DNA of 64,000 nucleotides from Aliisedimentitalea scapharcae (GTDB lineage Bacteria > Pseudomonadota > Alphaproteobacteria > Rhodobacterales > Rhodobacteraceae): NCBI RefSeq assembly GCF_045277565.1, contig NZ_CP123584.1, positions 434,001-498,000 of the forward strand. Direction: 5' to 3'. The notes below the pieces were generated by a model. It was given only the letters and a program-made list of their open reading frames with translations. It did not search any database and was not told where the DNA came from. The position numbers and the translations under genes were made by a program. Numbering within the stretch: position 1 is the first letter of the stretch; the number at the start of each line of letters is the position of its first letter. Positions 20,057 through 29,577 of the stretch are shown here, piece after piece.

Positions 20057-20863
20057 ATGACATTGGAATTGGCAAGCAATCAGGGTCAGGCACCAGCGGA
20101 AAAAGGGTTGGAACACAGCCCGCTGGCCATTCGTGGTTTGACTGTGACCTATGGTCAGAAACCAGCGGTGTTTTCTGTCGACATGACAGTCGAACCGGGC
20201 AAGATGACTGCCATAATCGGTCCCAATGGGGCCGGTAAATCCACCACGCTCAAAGCTGCATTGGGCATCATCAAACCGGTCTCGGGGCAAGTGCAGGTGT
20301 TCGGCAAGCCGCTGGAGGATCAGCGCGCCCGCATTGCCTATGTCCCGCAACGTGCCAGTGTAGACTGGGACTTTCCCACGCGAGTGATCGACGTCGTCCT
20401 GATGGGGCTGTATCGCGAATTGGGCCTGCTGGGGCGTCTGCGCAATCGGCACAAGGCCCGCGCGATGGAGTGCCTGAACCGGGTCGGTATGCATGATTTT
20501 TCGGATCGTCAGATCGGTCAGTTGTCCGGTGGCCAGCAACAACGTGTCTTCCTGGCGCGTGCGTTGGCGCAGGAGGCGGATCTGTACCTGTTGGACGAAC
20601 CGTTTGCCGGGGTGGATGCCGCCACCGAGAAGGCAATCATCAATGTCCTCAAATCCCTGCGTAAATCGGGCAAGACCGTTGTCGTTGTTCATCATGATTT
20701 GGCAACTGTGCCCGAATATTTTGACAATGTGTTCCTGATCAACACGCGCAAAGTTGCCGAAGGATCTGTTGCGACAACCTTTACCGCCGAAACCTTGCAG
20801 GCCGCCTATGGCGGGCGGCTGGCCACTGCACAGGTGGATCAGCTGACACTGGCCGCGGGGTAA
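20057..20863 (+). CDS. troB: Metal ABC transporter ATP-binding protein (TroB-type)
   Basis: ATPase subunit driving the TroABCD-type importer, 268 residues. It has Walker A GPNGAGKST, signature LSGGQQQR, Walker B LYLLDEP followed by FAGVD, and the switch histidine in VVVHHDL. The ATG at 20057 begins 2 bp after the troA stop; a TTG at 20051 would overlap troA and is less likely. The first 25 residues are variable and precede the ABC domain, which starts at LAIRGLTVTYG. Confidence 0.94.
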   Translation: MTLELASNQGQAPAEKGLEHSPLAIRGLTVTYGQKPAVFSVDMTVEPGKMTAIIGPNGAGKSTTLKAALGIIKPVSGQVQVFGKPLEDQRARIAYVPQRASVDWDFPTRVIDVVLMGLYRELGLLGRLRNRHKARAMECLNRVGMHDFSDRQIGQLSGGQQQRVFLARALAQEADLYLLDEPFAGVDAATEKAIINVLKSLRKSGKTVVVVHHDLATVPEYFDNVFLINTRKVAEGSVATTFTAETLQAAYGGRLATAQVDQLTLAAG

Positions 20864-20868
20864 ATACC

Positions 20869-22074
20869 ATGCTGTTCGAAGCTCTGACGCTTCAGCTTGG
20901 CTATAACGCCACGCTGGTGGCTATTGGTGCGACCCTGCTGGGGGTTTCAGCCGGTGTCACCGGGACTTTCCTGTTTCTGCGCAAGCGGGCTTTGGTCAGC
21001 GATGCTGTATCTCATGCGACGCTTCCTGGAGTATGCGTGGCCTTCATCCTCATGGCCATGCTGGGCGGGGATGGGCGAAATCTGGTGGGTCTCTTGCTGG
21101 GCTCGGCGGTGTCGGCTGGAATCGGTCTGTGGTGTCTCAACTGGTTGACTCGCAACACACGGCTGGCCGAAGACGCGGCGATCGGTGCCGTGTTGTCGGT
21201 GTTCTTTGGGTTTGGGATTGTGCTGCTGACTGTCATCCAAACGCTGGGTGTGGGTCGCCAGGCGGGTCTCGAGGGGTTCCTGTTGGGCTCGACCTCTGGG
21301 ATGTTGTGGGCCGATGCTTTGGTGATTGCGGGCGGCGGGGCGGTTACCCTGTTTCTGATCCTTCTGCTGCGCAGGCCGATGACGTTGGTGGCATTTGATC
21401 CCGAATATGCGGCTGCGCGCGGGTTGCCCGTCGACAGGATTGATCTGGCGATGATGGGGCTGGTTATGGCTGTAACGGTTGTGGGGCTCAAGATCGTGGG
21501 GCTAATCCTGATCGTCGCCCTGTTGATCATTCCCGCTGTGACAGCCCGTTTCTGGACCGAACGAAGTGATCATGTGGTGCTGTTGGCGGGTCTGACGGGT
21601 GGCATATCCGCCTATCTGGGGGCGGCGATTTCCGCGTCGGCCCCGAACCTGCCAACAGGTCCGATCATCGTGTTGATGAGCTTTGCGCTGTTTGCCTTGT
21701 CGATGCTGCTTGCCCCCAATCGCGGTGTTTTGGCCGCGATCTTGCGCTATGTTCGCTTTCAGCGCCGGGTGCACGTTCGTCAAGGCTTGTTGGCGTTGTC
21801 CCAAGGGCAGCCAATCTATGAAAAATTGACTCTGAGATTGCTCAACCGTGCCGGATTGGTGCGCCTGGACGGGGTCGCTACGGACACAGGTCGCGCGCGC
21901 GCCGCCAAGGCGCTACGCGACGAGAAACGTTGGGAAGTGGTGCGTTCAGACCAGGCGCATGAAGCCGCTGCCGCGCTGTATGACGGGTTGCGTGAAATCG
22001 AAACCGTGCTGACCCGTGATCAAATTGATGAAATCGACCGCCGAATCGGCGGGCCAAAAGAGGTGCCGGCATGA
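20869..22074 (+). CDS. troC: Metal ABC transporter permease with cytoplasmic C-terminal extension (TroC-type)
   Basis: Membrane subunit of the ABC-3 family. Residues 1 to about 285 form the multi-helix permease core, including the conserved DAVSHATLPGV segment. The remaining roughly 115 residues are soluble and charged and look like a helical, winged-helix-like tail (LTLRLLNRAGLVRLDG onward). The total of 401 residues is well above the 270-310 of plain family members; tails of this type are known in some TroC/MntB permeases. The start is 5 bp after troB. The gene overlaps the next permease by 4 bp, consistent with translational coupling of the two halves of the pore. Confidence 0.92.
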   Translation: MLFEALTLQLGYNATLVAIGATLLGVSAGVTGTFLFLRKRALVSDAVSHATLPGVCVAFILMAMLGGDGRNLVGLLLGSAVSAGIGLWCLNWLTRNTRLAEDAAIGAVLSVFFGFGIVLLTVIQTLGVGRQAGLEGFLLGSTSGMLWADALVIAGGGAVTLFLILLLRRPMTLVAFDPEYAAARGLPVDRIDLAMMGLVMAVTVVGLKIVGLILIVALLIIPAVTARFWTERSDHVVLLAGLTGGISAYLGAAISASAPNLPTGPIIVLMSFALFALSMLLAPNRGVLAAILRYVRFQRRVHVRQGLLALSQGQPIYEKLTLRLLNRAGLVRLDGVATDTGRARAAKALRDEKRWEVVRSDQAHEAAAALYDGLREIETVLTRDQIDEIDRRIGGPKEVPA

Positions 22075-23000
22075 GTGGTGAAGAATTTGTCCCCCTGTCG
22101 CTGACACCGTTGCTGATCGGCACATTTGCCGCTGTGGCCTGTGCGTTACCTGGCAATTTTCTGTTGTTGCGGCGTCAGGCGCTGATCGGTGATGCGATCA
22201 GCCATGTGGTGTTGCCCGGGATCGTGGTGGCCTTTTTGATCACCGGGGCCATTTCGGCCTGGCCGATGATGCTGGGGGCCGCCGGGGCGGCGGTGGTTGC
22301 CGTGGTGATGATCGAAGCAATTCGCCGGTTGGGTCGGATCGAACCGGGGGCAGCCATGGGGGTGGTGTTCACCACAATGTTTGCCGGGGGTGTTCTGCTG
22401 CTCGAACAGACCGACACTTCGACCGTGCATCTTGATGTGGAACACGCGCTATACGGCAACCTTGAAAGCCTGATCTGGCTGGATGCTGTGGGCTGGGCAT
22501 CGTTGCTGGATACCCAGGCACTGGCGCATCTGCCGGTCGAACTGCCCCGCATGGCTTTGACTCTCGTCGGAGTACTGGTGTTTACCGCACTCTTCTGGCG
22601 CGCGCTCAAGATCTCGACCTTTGACGAAGGATTTGCCCGGACCATGGGGATCCGGGTCAATATGTTGGGCATGGCGCTGGTCATCACTGCTGCGATTGCT
22701 GCTGTGGCCGCCTTTGATGCAGTGGGGTCGATTATCGTGATAGCGATGTTTATCTGTCCGCCCGCTGCGGCGCGTATGATGACAAACCGGCTCGAGGGGC
22801 AAGTGGGATGGAGTGTTGTCTTTGCCGTGATTTCGGCGGTTCTGGGGTATGTTCTGGCGGGGTATGGCCCGATGTGGATTGGCGGCAGTGACGCGGTTTC
22901 GGCAGCAGGTATGATTGCTACTGTTTCGGGCGTCATCCTCGCTCTGGCAGCAAAATTTGGCCCGTGTCGCAACCGCACAGGTGCCCCTGTTTCGGCATGA
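22071..23000 (+). CDS. troD: Metal ABC transporter permease (TroD-type)
   Basis: Second membrane subunit of the importer, 309 residues, ABC-3 family, with about eight hydrophobic helices and the conserved GDAISHVVLPGIV segment near residue 42. The start overlaps the stop of the preceding permease (ATGA). It lacks the soluble tail of its partner. The operon probably ends here; no clear terminator hairpin is visible in the 125 bp before mutL. Confidence 0.93.
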   Translation: MSGEEFVPLSLTPLLIGTFAAVACALPGNFLLLRRQALIGDAISHVVLPGIVVAFLITGAISAWPMMLGAAGAAVVAVVMIEAIRRLGRIEPGAAMGVVFTTMFAGGVLLLEQTDTSTVHLDVEHALYGNLESLIWLDAVGWASLLDTQALAHLPVELPRMALTLVGVLVFTALFWRALKISTFDEGFARTMGIRVNMLGMALVITAAIAAVAAFDAVGSIIVIAMFICPPAAARMMTNRLEGQVGWSVVFAVISAVLGYVLAGYGPMWIGGSDAVSAAGMIATVSGVILALAAKFGPCRNRTGAPVSA

Positions 23001-23125
23001 CCCCCGGGTCCAGACACAGGCCCTGGAAGGGTCGAATTATTCTGCTGGATCGCGTGTGTTTTCTGCCTTAACCACCCTGTGACGCATCTGGCAGAATCGC
23101 AGGTGCATATGCTAAGTGTTGTTGT

Positions 23126-25000
23126 ATGGCACATGCGAACCCCAATATCAGCGAAAACCGCCCCGTCATCCGTCAACTTGATGACAGCGCAATCAACCGT
23201 ATTGCGGCGGGCGAAGTCGTCGAACGCCCGGCTTCCGCGGTCAAGGAAATGGTGGAAAACGCCATTGATGCGGGGGCAACCCGGATCACCATCGACATTG
23301 CCGATGGCGGCAAGACCCTGATCCGTGTCACCGACGACGGATGTGGTATGCCTCCGGACGAACTGCCTCTGGCCCTGTCGCGTCATGCAACATCCAAGAT
23401 TGACGGCTCGGACCTGCTCAACATTCACACCTTTGGGTTTCGCGGTGAAGCGCTGCCTTCTCTGGGTGCGGTGGGCCGCCTGACGATCATCAGCCGGGCC
23501 GAAGGGTACGACGCCGCTCAGATCCGGGTGTCTGGCGGGCAGATGGATCCGGTCAAACCAGCGGCGCTGCGATCAGGTACAATTGTAGAACTACGTGACC
23601 TGTTTTTTGCCACCCCAGCACGATTAAAATTCATGCGATCAGACCGGGCGGAATCCCAGGCAATTGGCGATGTGGTCAAACGTCTGGCCATGGCTGAACC
23701 GTCAGTGGGGTTCACGTTGCGTGATGTGTCGGGTGGTGGCGAAGGGCGCGTGACCTTTCGGGCTGATCCGCTGTCTGGCGATCTATTCGACGCCTTGCAT
23801 GGACGACTGGCGCAGGTTCTCGGGCGTGAATTCGCTGAAAACGCACTGCGCATTGATGCGACCCGCGACGGAATTCGGTTGTATGGTTATGCCGCCTTGC
23901 CCACCTATTCGCGGGGGGCTTCGGTGGCGCAGTTCCTGTTCGTGAACACACGTCCGGTCAAGGACAAGACCCTGCAAGGCGCATTGCGCGCTGCCTATTT
24001 TGATTTCCTTAGCCGTGACCGCCATCCGGCGGCGGCACTATTCATTGATTGCGATCCAACCCTGGTCGATGTGAACGTGCACCCGGCCAAATCCGAAGTT
24101 CGTTTCCGAGATCCCGGGATTGCGCGCGGCCTGATCGTTTCGGCCCTACGTCATGCGCTTGCCGAAGCCGGGCACCGGGCCTCGACCACGGTTGCAGACG
24201 CGACGTTGGGTGCCATGCGACCCGAGCAGCCGAGCCAGCCCCGCGTGTATCAGATGGACCGGCCTTCTCTGGGCGCACGGGTTGCCAATTATGCGGCGCA
24301 GCGCCCGGCCAATCCCGAACCTTTTGGGTTTGAGGATCTTAAACAGGACTACAGCGGTCGTGTTGTCGAAACCCCGCTGGAGCCAACTCAAAGCGAAGAT
24401 CCCGCAAGTACCGAGGAACAGCACCCGCTGGGCGCCGCCCGGGGGCAGGTGCATGAAAACTATATCATCGCACAGACGGCTGATGGCATGGTTATCGTCG
24501 ATCAGCACGCGGCCCATGAACGGCTGGTCTATGAAAAGCTGAAAAATCAAATGGCCGAAAACGGCGTCGCAGCCCAGGCTTTGTTGATTCCTGAAATCGT
24601 CGAACTGTCCGACAATGACTGTGCCCGGCTGGTCGACGTTGCCGACGAGTTGTCAAAATTCGGATTGACCATCGAACCTTTCGGCGGAAATGCCGTCGCG
24701 GTGCGTGAAACCCCTGCCATCTTGGGAGAGGTCAATGCCACTGCGATGATCAGGGATATTCTGGATGAACTGGACGATCAGGGCACCAGCCAATTGGTTC
24801 AGGCCAAGGTCGAAGCGATTCTGTCCCGTGTTGCCTGCCATGGCTCGATCCGCTCGGGCCGTCGCATGCGCGGCGAAGAAATGAACGCCCTGCTGCGCGA
24901 GATGGAAGCCACGCCCCATTCGGGCCAGTGCAACCATGGCCGCCCAACCTATGTAGAACTGAAGCTGGCCGATATTGAACGGCTGTTCGGACGCAGTTGA
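23126..25000 (+). CDS. mutL: DNA mismatch repair protein MutL
   Basis: ATPase coordinator of methyl-independent mismatch repair, 624 residues. The N-terminal GHKL ATPase shows ENAIDAGA, DDGCGM and GFRGEAL; the middle transducer domain follows to about residue 330. A variable linker runs to about 430. The C-terminal dimerisation domain has the latent endonuclease motif DQHAAHERLVYE and the late QCNHGRPT segment, so the protein should nick DNA itself, as expected where MutH is absent. The ATG at 23126 gives the usual start just before IRQLDDSAINRIAAGEV. It stands on the same strand as rmuC, 57 bp ahead of it. Confidence 0.97.
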   Translation: MAHANPNISENRPVIRQLDDSAINRIAAGEVVERPASAVKEMVENAIDAGATRITIDIADGGKTLIRVTDDGCGMPPDELPLALSRHATSKIDGSDLLNIHTFGFRGEALPSLGAVGRLTIISRAEGYDAAQIRVSGGQMDPVKPAALRSGTIVELRDLFFATPARLKFMRSDRAESQAIGDVVKRLAMAEPSVGFTLRDVSGGGEGRVTFRADPLSGDLFDALHGRLAQVLGREFAENALRIDATRDGIRLYGYAALPTYSRGASVAQFLFVNTRPVKDKTLQGALRAAYFDFLSRDRHPAAALFIDCDPTLVDVNVHPAKSEVRFRDPGIARGLIVSALRHALAEAGHRASTTVADATLGAMRPEQPSQPRVYQMDRPSLGARVANYAAQRPANPEPFGFEDLKQDYSGRVVETPLEPTQSEDPASTEEQHPLGAARGQVHENYIIAQTADGMVIVDQHAAHERLVYEKLKNQMAENGVAAQALLIPEIVELSDNDCARLVDVADELSKFGLTIEPFGGNAVAVRETPAILGEVNATAMIRDILDELDDQGTSQLVQAKVEAILSRVACHGSIRSGRRMRGEEMNALLREMEATPHSGQCNHGRPTYVELKLADIERLFGRS

Positions 25001-25057
25001 TCCCAATCATCAGGCACGCTAGAGATTGGGGAAACAAAACAGGAACGGGCGGGCGAT

Positions 25058-26296
25058 ATGACTGAAATTGCGGGATTGGGATTTGCCCTGAATGATCCGC
25101 TGGCGATTGCAGCGCTGGCCGGCGTTGCAACATCTCTGTTGATTGTCATTCTGCTGTTCCTGGCGCTGCGCGCGGCCAATCGGTCTGCCCGAATGACCGA
25201 ACCGCTTGCACAGCAGATGTATCACCTCGGCCAGCATGTTCAGCAATTGGGCCAAGGACAGGAACAGCTGCGCGGCGGGCTGCAGCATGTGTCGGAAACC
25301 CAGGCCAACGCTCAGGTACAGATGATCCAGACGGTCGAAGCGCGGCTCGCCGCAGTTCAGCAGAACATGAGCGATCGTCTTGCCGACAACGCCCTGCGCG
25401 GCCAGCGTGCAATGGCTGACATGCAAGAGCGGATGAAAGAAAGCCTGCACGGCTCCTCCAAGCAGACCACGGCGTCGCTGACTCAGTTGCAGGAGCGGCT
25501 CAAGATGATCGACAAGGCGCAGGACAACATCACCAAGCTCTCTGGTGATGTCCTGAGCTTGCAGGACATTCTGTCCAACAAACAGACACGGGGCGCATTC
25601 GGAGAGATTCAGCTGAATGATATAGTGTCCAAGGCCCTGCCAGCCGACAGCTATTCGCTGCAACACACCCTGTCCAACGGAAAACGCGCCGATTGCCTGA
25701 TCCATCTGCCAAACCCACCCGGCCCCATCGTGATCGACAGCAAATTTCCTCTGGAACCTTATGAAGCCCTGCGCAAGGCCGAGACCCAAGTCCAGCTTCA
25801 AGAGGCGGCGCGCATGATGAAAACCGCAATTCGTGCTCATATCAAAGCCATCTCAGAAAAATATATCATTGATGGGGAAACCGCCGAAGGCGCGCTGATG
25901 TTCCTGCCCTCCGAAGCGGTATATGCCGAGCTGCACGCCAATTTTCCCGACATCGTGCGTGAAGGTTTCACCGCCAAGGTCTGGATCGTCTCGCCCACAA
26001 CCTGCATGGCCACATTGAATACCATGCGTGCCATTCTGAAAGATGCCAGGATGCGGGAACAGGCCGGGGCAATTCGAACCGAGCTGGGCCTGTTGCACAA
26101 GGATGTAGAGCGGCTGGGAGACCGGGTTGGAAATCTGGACAGACACTTTGGCCAGGCGACCAAGGACCTCTCGGAAATCAAGATCAGCGCGGAAAAGGCA
26201 GGGCGTCGTGCCCAGAGACTGGACAATTTTGACTTTGAGGAATTGGCTCAGAAACCGTCCGAGAATGTTGTGCCGCTGAGCAAAAGCGAAGGATGA
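25058..26296 (+). CDS. rmuC: DNA recombination protein RmuC
   Basis: RmuC-family protein, 412 residues, associated with limiting recombination at repeats; its biochemical role is a predicted nuclease. Residues about 10-42 form one membrane anchor. Residues about 50-170 are a long predicted coiled coil rich in Gln, Glu and Ala. The conserved core starts near SNKQTRGAFGE and includes KRADCLIHLP, VIDSKFPLE and a later SPTTCMATLNTM segment. The gene overlaps the cyclase gene downstream by 4 bp, so the two are co-translated. Confidence 0.95.
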   Translation: MTEIAGLGFALNDPLAIAALAGVATSLLIVILLFLALRAANRSARMTEPLAQQMYHLGQHVQQLGQGQEQLRGGLQHVSETQANAQVQMIQTVEARLAAVQQNMSDRLADNALRGQRAMADMQERMKESLHGSSKQTTASLTQLQERLKMIDKAQDNITKLSGDVLSLQDILSNKQTRGAFGEIQLNDIVSKALPADSYSLQHTLSNGKRADCLIHLPNPPGPIVIDSKFPLEPYEALRKAETQVQLQEAARMMKTAIRAHIKAISEKYIIDGETAEGALMFLPSEAVYAELHANFPDIVREGFTAKVWIVSPTTCMATLNTMRAILKDARMREQAGAIRTELGLLHKDVERLGDRVGNLDRHFGQATKDLSEIKISAEKAGRRAQRLDNFDFEELAQKPSENVVPLSKSEG

Positions 26297-27564
26297 GCGA
26301 CGTGAATCCGGATATCGCCCTGTTGCGCGCCGCTGAAATCGAATCCGAACGGTTGGTATCCCTGTTGCGCATCGGGGTTGGATTGGCCCTGCTGGTTTCG
26401 TTCTTCCTGATTGTGTCACCGGTGGACCCGCTCGCAAAATTCCTGCTGAAACGTCAGTGGTTTTTTGCCGTTCTGACCATGACGGCCTATTTGCTGCTGG
26501 GGGTCGTGTTCTACCTGATGGCCCGTAAGGGACAGTTGCGCCACTGGATGATCTGGCCTGCGGTCGCAGCGGATAGCCTCTTTCTGCTTGGGAATGCGTG
26601 GCTGGGGTTGATGAATACCGGGCTTGCCGGGCAACTTGTATTTGTTCTGCCCCCGGCGTGGCTTGTCCCTTTGGTCTTTGCTTTTGGGGTGTTGCGGTTC
26701 GATCCGTACAAGCAGGCGTTTGGGGTGGGTGTGGTGGTGCTCGGACTCGCGGTCCTGTTTCTGATACCGGGAGAGGGCAGGGAGGGGCTGGACGTAAACA
26801 GGGTCACCATTTTTCTGTCCCTCGCGCCGAATCTGATGCGGTTGGCGATGATTGCTCTGGCTGGTGCGGTTTTGGTGGTGGCCGCGCAACGGATGCGGCG
26901 TCTGTTGTTCCGCTCCCTGACGGAGGCCCGACAAAGGGCAAATCTGACTCGATACCTGCCTGCGCAACTGGCAAGCCGTTTGGCGGATGATGGGTTGAAC
27001 GTGCTGCGACAAGGGGCGCGGCAGACAATGTCCATCATGTTCATCGACATTCGCGGTTTCACCAGTTGGTCGCAGAACCAGGATCCGGGTGATGTCAGCC
27101 GATTTATTTCGGAATATCGCAGTCGTGTGTCTGAGGTCGTGCGTGCGCAGGGCGGTATCATCGACAAATTCATGGGGGATGCTGTGATGATCCTGTTTGA
27201 CGGTAAAGATGACGCTGCCTGTGCATTACGGTGTGCCACAGGTTTGGCCGAGGAAATCGCCCGGTGGTCTGATACACGGGCGGATCCTATCAAGGTTGGG
27301 ATCGGGATCCACCGCGGAGACGTGTTTTGCGGTGTCGTCGGTGGAGCGGATCGGCTGGAGTATTCGGTGTTTGGGGACGTGGTGAACAGCGCTGCGCGTC
27401 TGGAGCAATTGACCAAAGACGTTGGGTTCACGGTCATTGCATCGCATGATGTTCTGGGCGCGGCAGATGCCGATAAGGTGGGGTGGTGCGCCTTGCCGGC
27501 TGTTGAATTGCGTGGCCGCACCGGTCGCGTTCAGATCAGTGGCTGGTCGCCGACAACCCAGTAG
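26293..27564 (+). CDS. Membrane-anchored class III adenylate/guanylate cyclase
   Basis: A 423-residue protein making a cyclic nucleotide from ATP or GTP. Residues about 20-200 contain roughly six hydrophobic helices and serve as a membrane input domain. Residues about 245-415 are a class III cyclase domain with metal-binding Asp252 (FIDIRGFT) and Asp296 (KFMGDAVM), purine-selecting Lys292 and Asp362 (VFGDVVN), and transition-state residues Asn365 and Arg369 (NSAARLE). All catalytic positions are intact, and the Lys/Asp pair argues for cAMP. The input signal is unknown. The start overlaps rmuC by 4 bp. Confidence 0.93.
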   Translation: MSDVNPDIALLRAAEIESERLVSLLRIGVGLALLVSFFLIVSPVDPLAKFLLKRQWFFAVLTMTAYLLLGVVFYLMARKGQLRHWMIWPAVAADSLFLLGNAWLGLMNTGLAGQLVFVLPPAWLVPLVFAFGVLRFDPYKQAFGVGVVVLGLAVLFLIPGEGREGLDVNRVTIFLSLAPNLMRLAMIALAGAVLVVAAQRMRRLLFRSLTEARQRANLTRYLPAQLASRLADDGLNVLRQGARQTMSIMFIDIRGFTSWSQNQDPGDVSRFISEYRSRVSEVVRAQGGIIDKFMGDAVMILFDGKDDAACALRCATGLAEEIARWSDTRADPIKVGIGIHRGDVFCGVVGGADRLEYSVFGDVVNSAARLEQLTKDVGFTVIASHDVLGAADADKVGWCALPAVELRGRTGRVQISGWSPTTQ

Positions 27565-27743
27565 ACGTGCACAAAGCCCGCGCCAAACCGGGCGCGTGTG
27601 GCAACGGTTTTCTTGCGCGGGCCTGAAATGTCGGTTGCCTGTGTCACCGGTGGCGGTCTCACGTATTGCGCCAGATCAAGGACGTCGTGCGCAACTGCGC
27701 TATCTGATCAGGTAGCAAACGTGAACGGATGGAAGGAAGCGAC

Positions 27744-28058
27744 ATGGAAATCTCTGCCCGGAAAGTGGCTCAGGTTGCGTTGATGGCGCGGGAACTGGAC
27801 CGGGCCGAAGGTGAATTGCGCGCCTTTATCGACCGGTTGAACGAAGACGAACAGGCCGAGCTGGTTGCGGTGATGTGGGTTGGACGCGAGAGCTTTTTCG
27901 CCGAAGATCTGGCCGAAGCCATTGCCACTGCAAAATCCGAGGCTTCGACCCCCTGTGCCGATTACCTGTTGGGAACACCGCATTTGTCGGATCACCTGGA
28001 AAACGGGCTGGAGGCGTTGGGTATTTCGGTCGAAGATGTGGAAAACGACCTGATGTAG
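27744..28058 (+). CDS. DUF3775 family protein
   Basis: A small acidic soluble protein of 104 residues with the DUF3775 signature: a helix with FIDRLNEDEQAELVAVMWVG, then an alanine-rich helix, then ADYLLGTPHLSDHLENGL. I chose the ATG at 27744 because GGAAGGA sits 6-7 bp upstream; the ATG at 27729 has no such site. Function is unknown. It stands alone between the cyclase and a terminator. Confidence 0.85.
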   Translation: MEISARKVAQVALMARELDRAEGELRAFIDRLNEDEQAELVAVMWVGRESFFAEDLAEAIATAKSEASTPCADYLLGTPHLSDHLENGLEALGISVEDVENDLM

Positions 28059-28082
28059 GCGGGGTTACCGCCAGCGGCAGGT

Positions 28083-28102
28083 GCGAGGGGCCAACCCCTC
28101 GC
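28083..28102. repeat. Short perfect inverted repeat, REP-like
   Basis: An 8-bp perfect stem GCGAGGGG/CCCCTCGC with a 4-base loop, followed by CGCTCCCCGGAGTTTT. From memory, elements of this form are frequent between genes in Rhodobacteraceae, which suggests a dispersed intergenic repeat; this was not tested here. It lies 25 bp after the DUF3775 stop. Confidence 0.6.
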
Positions 28103-28135
28103 GCTCCCCGGAGTTTTCTGGGCAAGATGAATGAA

Positions 28136-28166
28136 GGAGCACCGTGTTTCGGGCGCTCCCTTTTTT
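28136..28166 (+). terminator. Rho-independent terminator after the DUF3775 gene
   Basis: GGAGC (28136-28140) pairs with GCTCC (28155-28159), with extra inner C-G pairs, and is followed by six T. It separates the rightward DUF3775 gene from the convergent saccharopine dehydrogenase gene ending at 28170. Confidence 0.75.
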
Positions 28167-28169
28167 GTA

Positions 28170-29312
28170 TCAGGCCGTTTGGTCGACCACTTGAAGATGC
28201 TGAGCGAGCTTGGCGATTTCTCCCATCCATTTTGCGACCAGGGCTGGATCTGAGGGGGCGGCGCTGACACCGGGGGCGATTTTGCCGTTGATCACAGCCT
28301 CGATCGCAAAGGAGACAGGGAACGAAACCAGCCGCGCCATGGCCGTGCCGCGTTCGTCGCCCCAGGCATCCATCACATAGGTTTTGTGCCAGACCGTCGC
28401 GCCATCCTTTTCCGCCTTGAGATCGACGCAGAGCACAACGCGGTCGGCTTCGCCTTCGTCATATGCATTTTCGGTCCAGAATTGGTCCGACATTTCCTTG
28501 AGCCTTGTGTCACCTTCGGGGCCGCTCAGGGTTTCAACCTCTTTGAAAACGCCATCCCAAGCCTGGGCCCAGCCATTCAGGCGTAGAGTGCCACGCACGA
28601 ATTGCTTGACCGACCAATCTGTTCCGAACTCGTACTGCTGCATAAAGGGCAATGAGTCCCGATTGGGATAGACCTCGAAGCTCTCTGGTGTGGGCAGTGG
28701 CGCTGTATAGGAGCTGATCGCATCCCAAGGGCGTGCGACATCCAGCGGCGCGTGGTCCCGGATTGATTTTGAAGGGGAGCGCAACGCCTTGAGCACGCCC
28801 AACGGTGACCAACTGAATTTGTAGCGGAAGGGGTTTGGCGTTTTGGGAATTCCCCCGCAATATGACAGAAAGCTGATGTCGTTGGCTGTGTCACAGGCCA
28901 CTGATCCCTTGTAGTCGTCCACCAGCGCATGCGCCATCAAATGGTCGATGCCCGGGTCCAGGCCAACTTCGTTCACCAGACAGACACCGGCGTCGCGGGC
29001 CTTGTCATTCAGGGCGCGCATTTCGGGGGCAATATAAGACGAGGATACAAAATGGGCACCGCGTTCGATGGCGAGCTCTGCCAGTGGCACATGCCAGTCG
29101 CCGGGCAGCATCGACACGATCACATCCTGTGGGCTGAGCATCTGACCCAGGTTGGCGATACTGAAACTGTGAATATTGGTGGTCAGGTCGCCCACTGCTT
29201 CGCGGGCCTTGTCAGCTGTTCGATTCCAGACGGCCACATCATGGCCCATTTCCAGCAGCCGACGCAGGCCGGGGATGGCTGATAGCCCTGTTCCGCACCA
29301 GTGAATTGTCAT
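28170..29312 (-). CDS. Saccharopine dehydrogenase family protein, glutamate-forming type
   Basis: A 380-residue protein with an N-terminal NADP-binding Rossmann domain (MTIHWCGTGLSAIPGLRRL) and a C-terminal saccharopine dehydrogenase catalytic domain; NEVGLDPGIDHLMA near residue 115 is typical of the Lys9-like branch. By family it oxidises saccharopine to 2-aminoadipate semialdehyde and glutamate. It is the last gene of a leftward operon also encoding the lysine-forming-type partner and a small transporter, so together they should carry out lysine breakdown via saccharopine. The direction of flux is inferred. Confidence 0.88.
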   Translation of the reverse strand: MTIHWCGTGLSAIPGLRRLLEMGHDVAVWNRTADKAREAVGDLTTNIHSFSIANLGQMLSPQDVIVSMLPGDWHVPLAELAIERGAHFVSSSYIAPEMRALNDKARDAGVCLVNEVGLDPGIDHLMAHALVDDYKGSVACDTANDISFLSYCGGIPKTPNPFRYKFSWSPLGVLKALRSPSKSIRDHAPLDVARPWDAISSYTAPLPTPESFEVYPNRDSLPFMQQYEFGTDWSVKQFVRGTLRLNGWAQAWDGVFKEVETLSGPEGDTRLKEMSDQFWTENAYDEGEADRVVLCVDLKAEKDGATVWHKTYVMDAWGDERGTAMARLVSFPVSFAIEAVINGKIAPGVSAAPSDPALVAKWMGEIAKLAQHLQVVDQTA

Positions 29313-29325
29313 TGGGTTTCCTTCC

Positions 29326-29577
29326 TCATCCGAATTTCAGTTTGGCGGTGACGATGGTGAGTACAGCCATGACCGCACAGGTATTGGCCAGGATCAGCGG
29401 CCAGTCTGTGACCATGATCCCATAAACAAGCCACAGCGAGACAGTCGCCAGAAACATCAGGTTTGAAGCCAACGACAGGCTCGACGTATCCCGAGTTGCC
29501 CAGACTTTCCATGCCTGTGGGATCCAACAGATGGTGCCCAGGATCGCGGCTACAAATCCAATGTACATCGGGCTCAC
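29326..29577 (-). CDS. SemiSWEET-type transporter (PQ-loop/MtN3)
   Basis: An 83-residue protein with three hydrophobic helices and the PQ motif in CWIPQAWKVW, the size and layout of bacterial SemiSWEETs, which dimerise to move small sugars. The GTG at 29577 overlaps the stop of the preceding saccharopine dehydrogenase gene by 4 bp (GTGA); an ATG at 29568 is the alternative. The gene sits between two saccharopine dehydrogenase genes and ends 13 bp before the second. The cargo in this setting is unknown. Confidence 0.85.
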   Translation of the reverse strand: MSPMYIGFVAAILGTICWIPQAWKVWATRDTSSLSLASNLMFLATVSLWLVYGIMVTDWPLILANTCAVMAVLTIVTAKLKFG

